DNA of 64,000 nucleotides, from contig ML661885.1 of NCBI GenBank assembly GCA_007570785.1, positions 13,548,915 to 13,612,914 of the forward strand, in the 5' to 3' direction. The notes under the pieces are model-generated. The model was not told where the DNA came from, made no database searches, and was given only the letters and a program-made list of their open reading frames with translations. Below are positions 10,522 through 22,730 of the stretch, piece by piece. A program made the position numbers and the translations under genes. Positions within the stretch are counted from its first letter, which is position 1. Each line of letters starts with the position of its first letter. This stretch comes from Antilocapra americana (lineage: Eukaryota; Chordata; Mammalia; Artiodactyla; Antilocapridae).

Positions 10522-10668
10522 TAAAATTTAATACAAGATTTTTATGTTTGAAATTTATTTATTGGCTGCATGGAATGTAGGATCTTAGTTCCCCAGTGAG
10601 GGATCGAACCTGTGCCCCCCGCAGTGAAAGCATGGAATCCTAACCACTGGATCACCAGGGACATCCCT
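10522..10668 (-). mobile_element. CHR-type tRNA-derived SINE with target duplication
   Basis: The minus strand reads GGATGTCCCTGGTGATCCAG, then a GGTTCGATCCC B box and the GGAACTAAGATCC region of cetartiodactyl CHR SINEs. Flanks TGTTCTGCATTT (10509) and TGTTCTACATTT (10669) form a 12-bp duplication with one mismatch. Confidence 0.85.
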
Positions 10669-10680
10669 TGTTCTACATTT

Positions 10681-11767
10681 TCATGTTTGGTGGCTCGATG
10701 GTATTCTCTTGTGTGGACATATTGTAGTTTATTAACCAATCCAAAATAGACATTTAAGTTGTTTCCGTTGTAAATTCTACTGAGGTATATTGTGTGTGTG
10801 TATATGTATATAGGTACTTTTTAAATAGCTTGATTCTGTGATCCAAAGTCAAAACATTTCATAACTTCAACCTAAAGTTTACTTGAGACACAAATACAAA
10901 TACATTGGTCCCAATGCAAACTGATAGAGCAGGGTGATTTTATAATATATATTTGCATTAACACCAGTTGAATGTCATTTTTATATTTAGTTAGAGAAAT
11001 AATTACAAGTTGTTTAAGAAAATTAAACAGTGTAGGTAGTCATCTGTGTATATAGTATACACTGTCTAGGCTATGTTCATAAAGTAAGTGCTAAGTCCTA
11101 ATTTAAAATAACATCAGTGTTGATTCTTATAGACCAGGAATTTCAGGTGGCATTTTTTCTTTTCAAGCAAGAGGTAGGGTAAATATCTCTGAGATTGAGT
11201 TTCAGGGAGCAAATTGTTGATCAAAATTGATGTGCCTCTTTCAGGGCAGAACAACTGAAACTTCTTTCACATAAAAGAATTATGAAGACTATTTTATCTT
11301 CACAAATTACAAAAAAAAAAGGGGGGTAGAGATAAAAGAGATGGAGAGGGGAAAGACAGACAAATCCCCATAGACATCTGTGATTTACAGGTGGGATTCA
11401 AAAGTCCTGCTGTGTGAAAATGGCACCTTTATGAGGAAACTCTCCTCAGGTTACTTGGTCAGAAACAATCCAAAAGGACTCTGATTGAAGTATTGTTGCA
11501 CTGCCACAGAGAATTAAATTCATGCAGGCTGACTTCATGCTATGCATCACTTATTTTGCTTGTCTTTGCCTCCCTTGCCCTCTCCACTTCTGCAGCTGCC
11601 CCCCGCCCCCCACCAAATGAACTGGTTATGCTGGAAATAAGGGAAGAAAAACAGTGCAGTGTTAGTAAACAGCATATCTAAAATATAATAGAGGCACATT
11701 CTAGGAGACTGCAGCTATCTTGGTTTGGGGATCGGTTTTCTGCTTTGTAGCTATATGATAAATATGT
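10681..11767. other. No recognised feature; short TG/TA microsatellite at about 10788-10812
   Basis: An alternating TG/TA stretch lies near 10788-10812. No repeat family or exon is recognised in the rest. Confidence 0.5.
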
Positions 11768-11993
11768 TACGTCTTATATTCTGGCTGTTATATAACACAG
11801 GGAGCTCAGCTGAGTGCTCTGTGATGACCTAGGGGGGTGGGATGGAGGGGATGGTGGGAGGGAGGCTCAAGAGAGAGGGGATATATATATATAGATAGAA
11901 TTGAATTGTGGTGTTTTATAGCAAAAAGTAACACAACATGGTGAAGCAATTACCATACAGAATTGCAAATAATAAAATGAACCAATATGTTGA
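11768..11993 (+). mobile_element. L1 3' UTR remnant
   Basis: It contains CACAGGGAGCTCAGC, CTCTGTGATGACCTAG, a G-rich stretch, an (AT)n run and AACACAACATGGTGAAGCAA, the order seen in ruminant L1 3' UTRs. It ends in an A-rich AATAAAATGAA. It is heavily 5'-truncated and non-coding. Confidence 0.75.
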
Positions 11994-12061
11994 CCTCCCT
12001 CTTTAAAGATAAAAACGTTGGAATCAAGATGAATTTTTTTGATGCTACATAAAGACTGGAT

Positions 12062-12318
12062 TTTTTTTTAATAGTAAGTTTAGTTCATTTAAAATGTGTT
12101 AGTTTTTGCTCTACAACAAAGTGAATCAGTTCTACATATGTACATATCTATACTTTTTAAGATTATTTTCCCATATTGGTCATTACTGGAGTAGGAAATG
12201 GCAGCCCACTCCAGTATTCTTGCCTGGAAAATTCCATGGACAGAGAAGCCTGGCAGGCTATAGTCGGACACAACAGAGTGACTGAGCACACACAGTCATT
12301 ACAGAGTATTGAGAAGAG
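12062..12318 (-). mobile_element. L1 3' end, interrupted by a SINE
   Basis: The left part (12062-12178) is the reverse complement of the cetartiodactyl L1 3' end (poly-T, then GTGTTAGTTTTTGCTCTACA). The L1 resumes at 12303 (AGAGTATTGAGAAGAG) after the SINE at 12187-12294. Confidence 0.75.
12187..12294 (+). mobile_element. BovA SINE 3' half, nested in an L1
   Basis: It begins inside the core (GGAAATGGCAGCCCACTCC) and ends with the GACTGAGCACACACA-type tail. A perfect 8-bp duplication GTCATTAC flanks it at 12179-12186 and 12295-12302, so it is a 5'-truncated retroposition event. Confidence 0.88.
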
Positions 12319-12861
12319 ACCAGATAGAAAGAATGGATTTTGACTGACACGTGGATTAGCTTGAATGGGTTTTAAGACTAGGTGTTAAAAAAATTTCCTT
12401 GAAGCATCCAGGAGATCAGGAAAGATCATTTTCCCCCATGCTGAGATTTGTAAGCAGAGGCTCTGGGAGGCTTCTCTCGGTGGGGACTTCACCACTGTTG
12501 ATTTGCAGGGGGAGAGTGAGGTCAACACGTGTGCCTCCTTGTTGAAGCGCTGAGTCATTCTGTGTGCACTCTGCTGCACCTTTTCAACGTTAGTAGCATT
12601 CTCCCTGCAGGAGTATGCTTAGAACTGTGTATCTTTACCCAACAGAGGGTGCAGTGGCGGGTGTCTGGCACCTAAACAGCTCTTGCTGCCCTACTGTCTC
12701 TGACCCTGTCCTCGCTGCTGGAGAAATATGCTGGCCTTGTGTAGCATATGCTACTAATCAGAGCATCAGGCAGATGTCAGTTTCTTGGGATGACACTAAG
12801 ATGCAGTATGTAAACTTGGCAAGCCATGAAGGGACTTTGCTGTCCTTCATTAAAAACACCT
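12319..12861. other. No recognised feature
   Basis: Mixed-composition sequence. The ORFs here are short and lack coding signature. Confidence 0.5.
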
Positions 12862-13245
12862 TCTTAAACTGAAGTATAGTTGATTTACATTGTTGTGTTA
12901 TTTTCAGGTAGACAGCAAAGTGATTCGGTGATTTACAAATATATTTTTTCAGATTCTTTTCCATTCTAGGTTATTATAAGATATTGAATATAATTCCTTA
13001 TGCTACACAGTAGGTCCTTGTTTATCTAGTCTTTATTTAGCAGTGTGTATCTGTTAATCCCAGACTCCTAATTTATCCCTACCTCCCCCTCCTTTTTTCC
13101 CTTTTTTTTTTCCTACCTCCTCCTCCTTTGGTAACCATAATTTTGTTTTATCTGTGAGCCTTTTTTATGTTTTGTAAATAAGTTCACTTTTATCATACTT
13201 TAGGTTTCACATACAAGTGATATCATAAGATGTCGGTCTTTGACT
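12862..13245 (-). mobile_element. L1 3' end, non-coding
   Basis: The reverse complement of the L1 3' UTR is recognisable from TGATTTACATTGTTGTGTTA through the TAGGTTATTATAAGATATTG and TCTGTTAATCCCAGACTCC phrases to the end of ORF2 near 13200-13245. It is diverged and stop-rich. Confidence 0.85.
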
Positions 13246-14844
13246 CCACTTATGAAAATCTCTAGGCCCATTGTCAGACTGTTTGTAAATTGCCTTTCTG
13301 TACACCCTTTTCTTTAGTTATGAGGGTGGCTTTTGGCAGTGCCATCAAGCCATTCTGACTCGAATGAACAGGCAGATCTGTGTTCAGTACAAAACCAAAT
13401 GAAAAAGTCTCTCCGTCACATGCTCTGACCTGAGGCTGACTCAAGCCTTTCTTCAGTGAGTCTAAAGTAGAGGGAAATAGGCTGAAGGGAAGTGTTTGGA
13501 GACCTTGCTGTGTGTCTTTGTCCATGTACTGTGTGTGTATCTGTTATCTGTCTCGGGCCCAAGGGCAGTTCCAGCCTTCCCCTACTGGGAGCTCGGGCTT
13601 CTGTTTGAAAGCAGGTATGCAAAATCTTCTTTAACTTTGCCTGCCATGAGTGGTAAGGTAAGAAACACCTGCTGATGGTCAACAGATCTGTCTCCTAAGA
13701 CACCGCTCCTCAGAATACGGCATTTGTTGACTCTGAGCAAAGCTTTAGTGTTTTGTGTGTGTAAGAAGGTTTGGCCAGTTGTGCTTCTGGGGATGGTCAT
13801 GTTCCCAAGCCAGAAAAGTCAGTTACCAGTTTTCTTTCTTCATCTGTTCATTAAGCCTTTTGAATGTTTTCTCTCTGCTTCCCAGAAACTAGTGATGACG
13901 TGTGTCATTTTCCTATCAGTAAACTTCTTTAAAAGAATAAGCCTACAATCATTACCAATTCTGCGCTGTGTGGGGTTTCAAATATTTGAGGATTTTATGA
14001 TTTCTTGTTCACTGAGAGCAAGCAAAATAGCTAAATGTGTAGTATTGTTGAGCTCACTTAACTCTATTTAGTATCAAAGTAAGAACCAAGGTGGTTATTT
14101 ATATGTGAATCAGGTCACAAGCCTATTTCCAGGAAATTTATTCAAGGCAATAATTTTATCCTTAGTGACTTGTCAGAACAAATGAAAATTTGCTATGTGG
14201 GTTTTCTGATCCATTTGAAATATTATGGCTCTGTGGGGAAGCTTTTTCTTTCTGTGAAGATAATGAGAAAAAAAAAATTGTCAGGAGGCAGAAAGCAAAG
14301 GGTTCAGAAGTAGGTTGGGTGATCAGCAGAGCGATCACACTGTATATACTTATTTGTGATAAATAAGTCGCAGTGTGGAAGATGCACTGGAACCCCGGTT
14401 CTGCCAGCTGATGTGTCTCTGATTATTTCCCCAGATGCTGCCACCAGCTGTAAATCTCAGCCACTAGTCCCCGGAGGATCTTTCCATACCTGGTCCTTTT
14501 TTGTGCCCCAGTTGAATTGCCTGTTCTGTGGCTCCCCAGAGCCTCATATTCCCCATAGAGTCTAATCTTCACACAGAGCTCTCAAAGCTCTATTCTCTCC
14601 AGATGATGGTAGATTGGAGTCTCATGAGCATCTTCCTGTGTGTTTCAGAGACATAGAGTGATTTTCAGTGGGCTTGTTTGGGAACCTGCCATGTTGTGTT
14701 TTAGAGAAGCTGCAGATTTGCAACTCATCTTCAAAGAGAGATCTACATGTATCAAAATTGAATAAGGATACGATTGATGAAGATTGGCCACTTTCACTGT
14801 CATTGGCTGGGTTCTCTGCGTGTGCGAGGATCTTTAGTTCACAC
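13246..14844. other. No recognised feature (1.6 kb)
   Basis: The stretch looks single-copy. The longest frames (13274-13525 and 13416-13682, both minus; 13724-14071, plus) overlap one another and have no recognisable domain. Confidence 0.5.
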
Positions 14845-14960
14845 TCTATATACGTTTTCTCATTCAGTCTTATAACCTATTTTCACTTTATGGATGAGGG
14901 AGTTGAAGCTTATAAAGGTTGTCCCTTGCCTAGGTTTCCTTAGCAGGGATGGGAAGTTGG
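14845..14960 (-). repeat. Possible MIR SINE relic
   Basis: The plus strand shows the antisense MIR pattern: TATTTTCACTTTATGGATGAGG followed by a GAAGCTTATAAAGGTTG stretch and a decayed CTTGCCTAGG. Diverged; ends uncertain. Confidence 0.4.
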
Positions 14961-15644
14961 TCCTGCCCACCTATGCACCTCAGCATTCTTTCTGCTGGCT
15001 ATACTGTCTGTATTCCCCAAGATACCATCCAAACCAGTTTCCCATCTATGATTTCCTGCAGTTCTGTCCTTCCACAGAGTTCATCTCTGAAGACTGCAAC
15101 CCTGGATTTGTCATCCTGCTTCCAAATGGGCACAACTGATAATCTGAGGGTGAGGGGAACCAAACTACAAACTATGCAGTTCCTTGTAAATACCTCAGCT
15201 GGGTCCTCTGCATTACCATTAGTCCTCTCAGAGATCCCTGGTTAGTTTTCGCTCCCAATCCTCACGGAAGGATTCCACACCATCACCACTCTCTTCCAAC
15301 CCACCTTTTCACCTCTAAACTCAGCAAAGCCTTAAACTTCTGGGAAAAGCTGAGTCCATCAGAAAAGTTCACACACTTTACTTACAAGGTAGTTAATCTT
15401 TACCTTTGTATTGCTGGTTTCAGGATATCAGTTTAAGGTTGGGGTCAAATCCATTAGCTGATGATATAACTTTATACCACTGTTGATGGATCCTGTTGAT
15501 TTAACTGAACTATTATCAGTTTTATCTGATGCATTGGGGGAAAAAAACCCTGTTAACTGGATCAAATCTGTTACCTGGATCCTACAAAACCCCTTACCCC
15601 TTCCTGTTTTCTCTGGGACCTTATTCCATTAATCCAACTAGTTC
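14961..15644. other. No recognised feature
   Basis: No repeat family or exon is recognised. CT-rich phrases could be old L2 sequence but are too diverged to call. Confidence 0.4.
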
Positions 15645-15865
15645 TGTGGTGGCTCAGTGGCAAAGATTCTGTCTGCAATGAAGGAGCCACACAGAGGCAC
15701 AGGCTTGATCCCTCAGTTTGGAAGATCCCCTGGAGAAGGGCATGGAAACTCACTCCAGTTTTGTTGCCTAGAGAATTCCATGGACAGAGGAGCCTGGTAG
15801 GCTATAGTCCATAGGGTCACAAAGCGTTGGACAAAACTGAAGTGGCTTAACACACACACAGCTCA
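15645..15865 (+). mobile_element. BovA SINE, diverged
   Basis: GTGGTGGCTCAGTGGCAAAG opens the element, with a GCTTGATCCC B box, the CTCACTCCAGTTTTGTTGCC core and a tail ending in ACACACACA. Confidence 0.85.
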
Positions 15866-15879
15866 ATTCCTCTACCTTT

Positions 15880-16135
15880 TATTCTCTCACTCTTTTCAGA
15901 CATCTTCCCCTCAGCCTAAAACAAGCACATATCTTACCAAACAAGTTTAAAAGACCCAGCCCTCCAGCTACCATCAAGTCTCTTTCCTTTTCATGAAACT
16001 ACTCAAAGAATGATCTATACAATTTGTTGTCAACATCTTTTCCCATTATTTTGCCTATCAGATTTGGCTTTTGTGTTCTTACCAGTTCTTACTAATCAGG
16101 ATCCAACCAGGCCAAAAAATTAACAACTTTAGTGA
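15880..16135 (+). repeat. L2-like LINE relic
   Basis: Phrases such as CATGAAACTACTCAAAGAAT, then TCTATACAATTTGTTGTCAAC and a decayed GATTTGGCTTTTG, match the coding 3' half of the mammalian L2 LINE. Very old and stop-rich. Confidence 0.45.
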
Positions 16136-16801
16136 TTTGTTTAAAAAAAAAAAGTAATGTGGGGAAATTGATTAGATGGGTAGTGGAGTAACTGAGAAAC
16201 CAGACAGAGGATGATGAGATATCTCAGATGCCCATGGCTGGAAGCTACTTCTGCACATGGAATGGAGGGATGAAGTAGAAATGGTACTATCAGACCTTGG
16301 CCTGGAGATGACCCTAGAGGCAAGACTCTTGGGTTGACTGGCTTGTCCAGAGGGAGCTGAAGCCATGGAGGGGCTTCAGCCCATGTACTGTCAGACATGC
16401 ATCCACAGCAGAGAAGAGAAGCAGAAACACCCATCCTCTCTGTTCCCTTGGTCTTTTAATCTCTCACCCATATCAACCATTGGCTATACTTAGCCCAGCT
16501 GGAGTCCAGCTGACACTGGAGCCTGGCAAGTGCAGCCTGCAGGTTCAGATGTCTGGAACACAGATGAGGGGAAGGTTGAGGAGGGGATCTCCTGGACATA
16601 GATCCAGGACCAGCACATCACACGAAGATAACCATTACTTTCTAGGTGCCAAGTCTAGTGGGATTTTGGTTTTTCTGTGTTTTGTATCTTTCCTCATTCC
16701 ACTGGTGATTACTGCCTGCTTGGAATTCCCTGATTTTTGCCATCTGAGAGATGTAGTATCCTCATTCCATTCTATCTATTCTTATAGACCACACCCCCAT
16801 A
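16136..16801. other. No recognised feature
   Basis: Overlapping ORFs on both strands at 16141-16434 and 16480-16815 are short and match no family known to me. Confidence 0.5.
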
Positions 16802-19800
16802 AGCTTTTCCAATGAGTCACTTCTTTGCATCAGGTGGTCAAAGTATTGATGCTTCAGATTCAGTGTTAGTCCTTCCAATGAATATTCAAGACTGATTTCT
16901 TTTAGGATTGACTAGTTTAATCTCCTTGCAGTCCAAAGGACTTTCAAGAGTCTTCTGCAACACCACAGTTCAAAAGCATCAGTTCTTCAGTGCTCAGCTT
17001 TCTTTATGGTCCAACTCTCATATCCATACATGACAACTGGAAAAACCATACCTTTGACTAAATAGACCTTTGTTGGCAAAGTAATGTCTCTGCTTTTTAA
17101 TATGCTGTCTAAGTTGGTCATAGCTTTTCTTCCAAGGAGCAAGCGTCTTTTAATTTCATGGCTGCAGTCACCATCTGCAATGATTTTGGAGCCCCCCCCA
17201 AATAGTCTGTCACTGTTTCCATTGCTTCCCCATCTATTTGCAATGAAATGATGGGACCGATGCCGTGATCTTAGTTTTTTGAATGTTGAGTTTTCATCCA
17301 GCTTTTTCACTCTCCTCTTTCACTTTTATCAAGAGGCTCTTCAGTTCCTCTTTGCTTCCTGTCACAAGGGTGGTGTCATCTGCATATCTGAGGTTATTGA
17401 CATTTCTGCCGGCAATCTTGATTCCAGCTTGTGCTTCATCCATTTCTGCATTTCACATGATATACTACTCTGCATATAAATTAAACAAGCAGGGTGACAA
17501 TATACAGCCTTGACATACTCATTTCCTCTTTTGGAACCAGTGTGTTGTTCTATGTCCAGTTTTAACTGTTGCTTCCTGACCTGTGTACAGATTTCTCAGG
17601 AGGCAGGTCAGGTGGTCTTGTATTCCCATCTCTTGAAGAATTTTCCACAGTTTGTTGTGATCCATACAGTCAAAGGCTTTGGCATAGTCAATAAAGTAGA
17701 TGTAGATGTTTTTCTGGAACTCTTTTGCTTTTTCAATGATTTAACAGATGTTGGCAATTTGATCTCTGGTTCTTCTGACTTTTCTAAATCAGCTTGAACA
17801 TCTGGAAGTTCTGGGTTCATGTACTGTTGAAGCCTCTCTTGGAGAATTTTGAACATTACTTTGCTAGTGCATGAGGTGAGTGCAATTGTGCAGTAGTTTG
17901 AATATTCTTTAGCATTGCCTTTCCTTGAGATTGGAATGAAAACTGATCTTTCCAGTCCTGTGACCACGCTGAGTTTTCCAAATTCGCTGCCATTTTGAGT
18001 GCAGCACTTTCACAGCAATCTCATCTTTTAGGATTTGAAATAGCTCAGCTGGAATTCCATCACCTCCACTAGCTTTGTTCATAGTGCTGCTTCCTAAGGC
18101 CCACTTGACTTCGCATTCCAGGATGTCGGGCTCTAGGTTAGTGATCACACCATTGTGGTTATCTGGGTCATGAAGATCTTTTTGTATAGTTCTTCTGTGT
18201 ATTCTTGCCACCTTTTCTTAATATCTTCTGCTTCTGTTAGGTCCATACCATTTCTGTCCTTTATTGTGCCCATCTTTGCACAAAATGTTCCCTAGATATT
18301 TCTAATTTTCTTGAAGAGATCTCTAGTCTTTTCCATTCTATTGTTTTCCTCTATTTCTTTACATTGATCACTGAGGAAGGCTTTCTTATCCCTCCTAGAT
18401 AATTTTTTGGAACTCTGCATTCAGATGGGTATATCTTTCCTATTCTCCTTTGCCTTTAGCATCTCTTCTTTCCTCAGCTATTTTTAAGACCTCCTCAGAC
18501 AGCCATTTTGCCTTTCTGTATTTCTTTTTCTTGGGGATGGTCTTGATCACTGCCTACTCTACAATGTCATGAACCTCTGTCCATAGTTCTTCAGGTACTG
18601 CCTCTATCAAATCTAATTCCTTGAATGTATTTCTCACTTCCACTGTATAATTGTAAGGGAATTGATATAGGTCATACCTGAATGGTCTAGTGGCTTTCCT
18701 TACTTTCTTCAATTTAAGTTTGAATTTGGCAGTAAGGAGTTCATGATCTGAGCCACAGTAAGCTTGTAGTCTTGTTTTTGCTGACTGTGTAGAGCTTTTC
18801 CTTCTTCAGCTACAAAGAATATAATCAATCTGATATTGCTATTGACCATCTGGTGATGTCCATGTGTAGAGTGTTCTCTTGTGTTGTTGAAAGAGGATGT
18901 CTGCTATGACCAGTGTGTTCTCTTGGTGAAACTCTGTTAACCTTTGCCATGCTTCATTTTGTACTCCAAGGCCAAATTTGCCTGTTACTTTAGGTATCTC
19001 GACTTCCTACTTTTCATTCCAGTCCCCTATGATGAAAAGGACATCTTTTTTTGGTGTTAGTTCTAGAAGGTCTTGTAGGTCATCACAGAACTATTCAGTT
19101 TGTTTCTTCAGCATTAATGGTTGGGGCATAAACTTGGATTACTGTGATATTGAATGGTTTGCCTTGGAAACAAACAGAGATCATTCTGTCATCTTTGAGA
19201 TCATACTCAAGTACTGCATTTCAGACTCTTGTTGACTATGATGGCTACTCCATTTCTTCTCAGTATGCTTCTTCTCTGTATATATTTCTTCTCTACTGCT
19301 TCTTGCCCACAGTAGCAGATATAATGGTCATCTGAATTAAATTCGCCCATTCCAGTCCATTTTAGTTCACTGATTCCTAAAATGTCGATGTTCACTCTTG
19401 CCATCTCCTGTTTGGTCACTTCCAATTTACTTTGATTCATGGACCTAACATTCCAGGTTTCTATGCAATATTGTTCTTTACAGCATCTGACTTTACTTAT
19501 ATCACCAGTCACATCCACAACTGGGTGTTGTCTTTGCTTTGGCTCCATCTCTTCATTCTTTCTGGAGTTATTTCTCCACTCTTCTCCAGTAGCATATTGG
19601 GCACCTACCGACCTGGGGAGTTCATCTTTCAGTATCATATCTTTTTGCCTTTTCATACTGGTCCTGGGGTTCTCAAAGCAAGAATACTGAAGTTGTTTGC
19701 CATTCCCTTCTTCGGTGGACTACATTTTGTCAGATCTCTCCACCATGACCCATCCGTCTTGGGTGGTCCTACACTACATGGCTCATAGTTTCATTGAGTT

Positions 19801-19860
19801 AGACAAGGCTGTGGTCCATGTGATCAGTTTGGTTAGTTTTCTGTGATTTCTAATACTATG
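16802..19860 (-). pseudogene. BovB LINE, near full-length ORF remnants (endonuclease and RT), broken
   Basis: On the minus strand this runs from the BovB 5' region (about 19860) through an apurinic-type endonuclease (fragment 19207-19656, with the ISELKWTGMGEF segment) and linker to the reverse transcriptase. RT remnants occupy 17909-18211, 17608-17967 and 16987-17310. The catalytic YADD box lies near 17376-17387. BovB protein would normally be one ORF of about 1,000 codons; here it is split by several frameshifts and stops, so it is dead. The element's own 3' end is absent at 16802, where sequence stops about 240 bp short of it. A sense-strand BovB 3' piece follows immediately at 19897. Confidence 0.9.
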
Positions 19861-19896
19861 TAAAAGATTGTATAAAAAGTCTGTATATTCAGAGTT

Positions 19897-20338
19897 GTGG
19901 TTTTTCTAGTAGTCATGCATGGATGTGAGAATTGGACCATAAAGAAGGCTGAGCATTGAAGAATTGATGCTTTTGAACTGTGGTGCTTTTGAATGCTGGA
20001 AAAGACTCACTCTTGAGAGTCCGTTGAACAGAAGGGAGATCAAACCAATCAATTCTAAAGGAAATCAATCCTCAATATCCATTGGAAGGACTGATACTGA
20101 AGCTCCAATACTCTGGCCACCTGATGTGAAGAACTGACTCAGGGACAAGGCCCTGATGCTGGGAGAGGCTGAGGGCAGGAGGAAAAGGGGGCAGCGGAGG
20201 ATGAGATGGTTAGATAGTCACCAACTCAGTGGACATGAATTTGAACAAACTCAGGGAGACAGCAGAGGACAGAGGAGCCTGGTGTGCTGCAGTCCATGGG
20301 GTTGCAAAGACTGAGTCATGACTTAGCAACTAAACAAC
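19897..20338 (+). mobile_element. BovB LINE 3' end, sense strand
   Basis: This is the terminal part of the BovB ORF and its 3' end on the plus strand, closing with GACTTAGCAACTAAACAAC. Its first 240 bp duplicate, in opposite orientation, the consensus region also present at 16802-17045. It carries in-frame stops. Confidence 0.88.
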
Positions 20339-20341
20339 AAA

Positions 20342-20556
20342 ATAAAACAGACAACTAATGAGAACACATTGTATAGTACAGGGAACTGTACTTAATGCAC
20401 TGTGGTGACCTGAAAATGAGAGGAAAATCCTAAAGGGAGGATATATATATGTGTGTGTATGTGTGTGTCTGTGTGTGTGGCTGATTCATTTTGCTCTGCA
20501 GTAGAAGCTAGCACAACATTTTAAAGCAACTATACACCAATAAAAATTAAAAAGTA
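20342..20556 (+). mobile_element. L1 3' UTR remnant
   Basis: It holds GTATAGTACAGGGAACTGTA, CTGTGGTGACCTGA, a TG-rich run at about 20449-20479, and GCAACTATACACCAATAAAA before an A-rich end. It directly abuts the BovB 3' end. Confidence 0.8.
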
Positions 20557-21471
20557 TGTATCTCTAGCCCAGACCTCTCATAAAATACAGATCTGTGTGG
20601 GCAGCTCCCAGCCTCCACAACTACTTCAAGTTTAACAGCAGAAAAACCAAATTCATCTTTCTCTTCAATTTCTTCTTTCATCCTCCTCTGCTTGCTCCCT
20701 TATCGATGGATTGATTCACTACCTGTCTGTTAGAAACTATGAGTGGTCAGAGATTTTACCTTCCTTATAAGTGATCAACTTGCCTGCCAGAGTTTCGTAG
20801 ATGCTGGGAGAAGACACAAGCCTCCTAGATCAGAGACAAAGGACTTGCTTACTCAGGGAACAGTAAGCAGCATGAGCTTCATGGTCGTATAAGTTTCCTT
20901 TGCCCTGCAAGACCCACAGGGATGACATGGAGTGATTCAGGTGAATGCTGTGCATGGGCTAGGTCTGTGTCACTGCCAAGGAACAGGATGCTTAGTGACC
21001 CCCAGCCTTTTACCATGAGCTGCAAGCAAACCTGCACAACCTGCGCTCCAGAAGGAGACATTATCACTGTTCAGGAGACTGAACAGTGAACATCTGCTCT
21101 TTACTCTGGAGGGAGGCAAAAAGACAAAGGAGGGGCTCTCTCTTCTGTGAGGAGACTGCTACTTCTCTTTCTGTGCTTTGCTTCCGTGGTGACCTGTGTT
21201 TCCCTTATCCTCTGGTTTCTTGTCCATCTGAAGAGCTCTTCTCATCCTTCAAGGCTCTATCACCCAGCCTGCCACCCTTCTACCTGTGTGACAGCTTTTC
21301 CTTTCTCAGTGATCCTAAGAAATCCCATATGTTTATTTTTGTGTTTCCCCCATAACCTGTTGGCCTTCTTACCCAGCTGCGGGTGCCTGGAGGGGCCATG
21401 CACTGTCTGATACCTCTGTAGCCCTATGTTGTAGTCAGGTGATTGGTGGAGCTCAGTGCCATCTGAGGATC
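20557..21471. other. No recognised feature
   Basis: Single-copy-looking sequence. The short overlapping ORFs at 21086-21410 show no domain. Confidence 0.5.
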
Positions 21472-21479
21472 TTCTAGAC

Positions 21480-21697
21480 CAGGGGTCCCCAACCCCTGGG
21501 CCGCAGACCAGTGCCATTAGGAACTGGGCTGCACAGCAGGAGGTAAGTGGGGAGCAGCAGGTAAAGCTTCATCTGCTATTCCCCTGTCACTCCCCATCGC
21601 TCACATTACCACCTGAACCATCCCCCCAACCCCTATTGGTGGAAAAATTGTCTTCCATGAAACAGGTTCCTGATGCTAAAAAGGTTGGGGCCCACTG
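21480..21697 (+). mobile_element. Nonautonomous hAT-Charlie transposon with TIRs and 8-bp target duplication
   Basis: The left end is CAGGGGTCCCCAACCC and the right end is GGTTGGGGCCCACTG, an imperfect inverted terminal repeat pair. The interior has GGGCCGCAGACC and GGAAAAATTGTCTTCCATGA, typical of a common mammalian MER element of the hAT group whose exact name I do not assign. Flanking 8-mers TTCTAGAC (21472-21479) and GTCTAGAC (21698-21705) match at 7 of 8 bases. Confidence 0.85.
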
Positions 21698-21705
21698 GTC
21701 TAGAC

Positions 21706-22730
21706 AGTTCACTCTGATTCTTCCACAACAATTTGTCTTTTGAACTATCAAAACATTAGTGCTTGTTCCTTCTGAGATGATCTAGGGTAGTGAGGTGACC
21801 ACATCTGTATTTCTGAGATGAGGCTAACATTACAGAAGTAATAAATTGTGAGACAGTTAAGAAAATATGGTAAAGTAGCCATTACTTTGTTTTTCTGGAG
21901 TATATATTATGTGCCCCTGTGATAATACTAGGCGGAACATCTACTATACTTCCTTAAGGAGAGAAATGAATTCCAGCTGTTCACCTGGTTTTGGTTATTT
22001 TACTTTCTTGTCAATAATATTGAAAAATATACCCATTTTTATTACAAGGATGCGAAAGAATGAGTTTGGAGTAACCTGTCTTTAATCAAATTTGGATGAC
22101 ATTTCGGGAGATTTTGCAGCTGGCAAGAAGAGAATCTGGCAAGCATATATGCACCCACATTTCAAAATGGTGTCCAATCCCATTTCTTATTCCTTGAGCA
22201 GAGTTCAAAGTTGGTCAGGCTTCTTTCCATTTCTGCAAATTCTGGAAATTCCAAAATCATTTTGTTCTAACCTCATTGGAAAAACCATGTAACTATTTTC
22301 CTAATGGACTGATAACTAGTCAAATATTTTGTCATGCATTTCACATAAAAAAATAAATCCCATGCACTGGAGGATTAATGGAGGACAAGCATAAAACCAC
22401 GCTAAGTCCCAACAGTGGTGACTTTTACAAAATTGCTTTCAGTTTTATAAGCATCTGATATCTGTTATTCATAAAGCACATTACCTGTTTTTTTTTTTTA
22501 TTGATACAATCTTTTGGATGATATACATTGGGGCAGGGTATTTGAGTCAGGTTCCTGGAAAACTGCTTGATTACTATTAAAGCTGATTAAATCTAAAGTT
22601 TTCTTTTTAACCAAGAAAATAAAATAAGAAATATATTTTTATGCTTTGTAGTCTGGAGACATGAGCTATTAAAACTATACTTTTTAAAAAGATGGTGAAG
22701 AAGCCTACTTGCGGTAGAATCGTATTTGTT
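21706..22730. other. No recognised feature
   Basis: AT-rich sequence with no recognised family or exon. A poly-T run is at about 22490-22499. Confidence 0.5.

Noticed and set aside
19207..19656. 149-codon minus ORF resembling an endonuclease
   Set aside because: As a separate gene: it is the 5' part of the broken BovB ORF and is annotated there.
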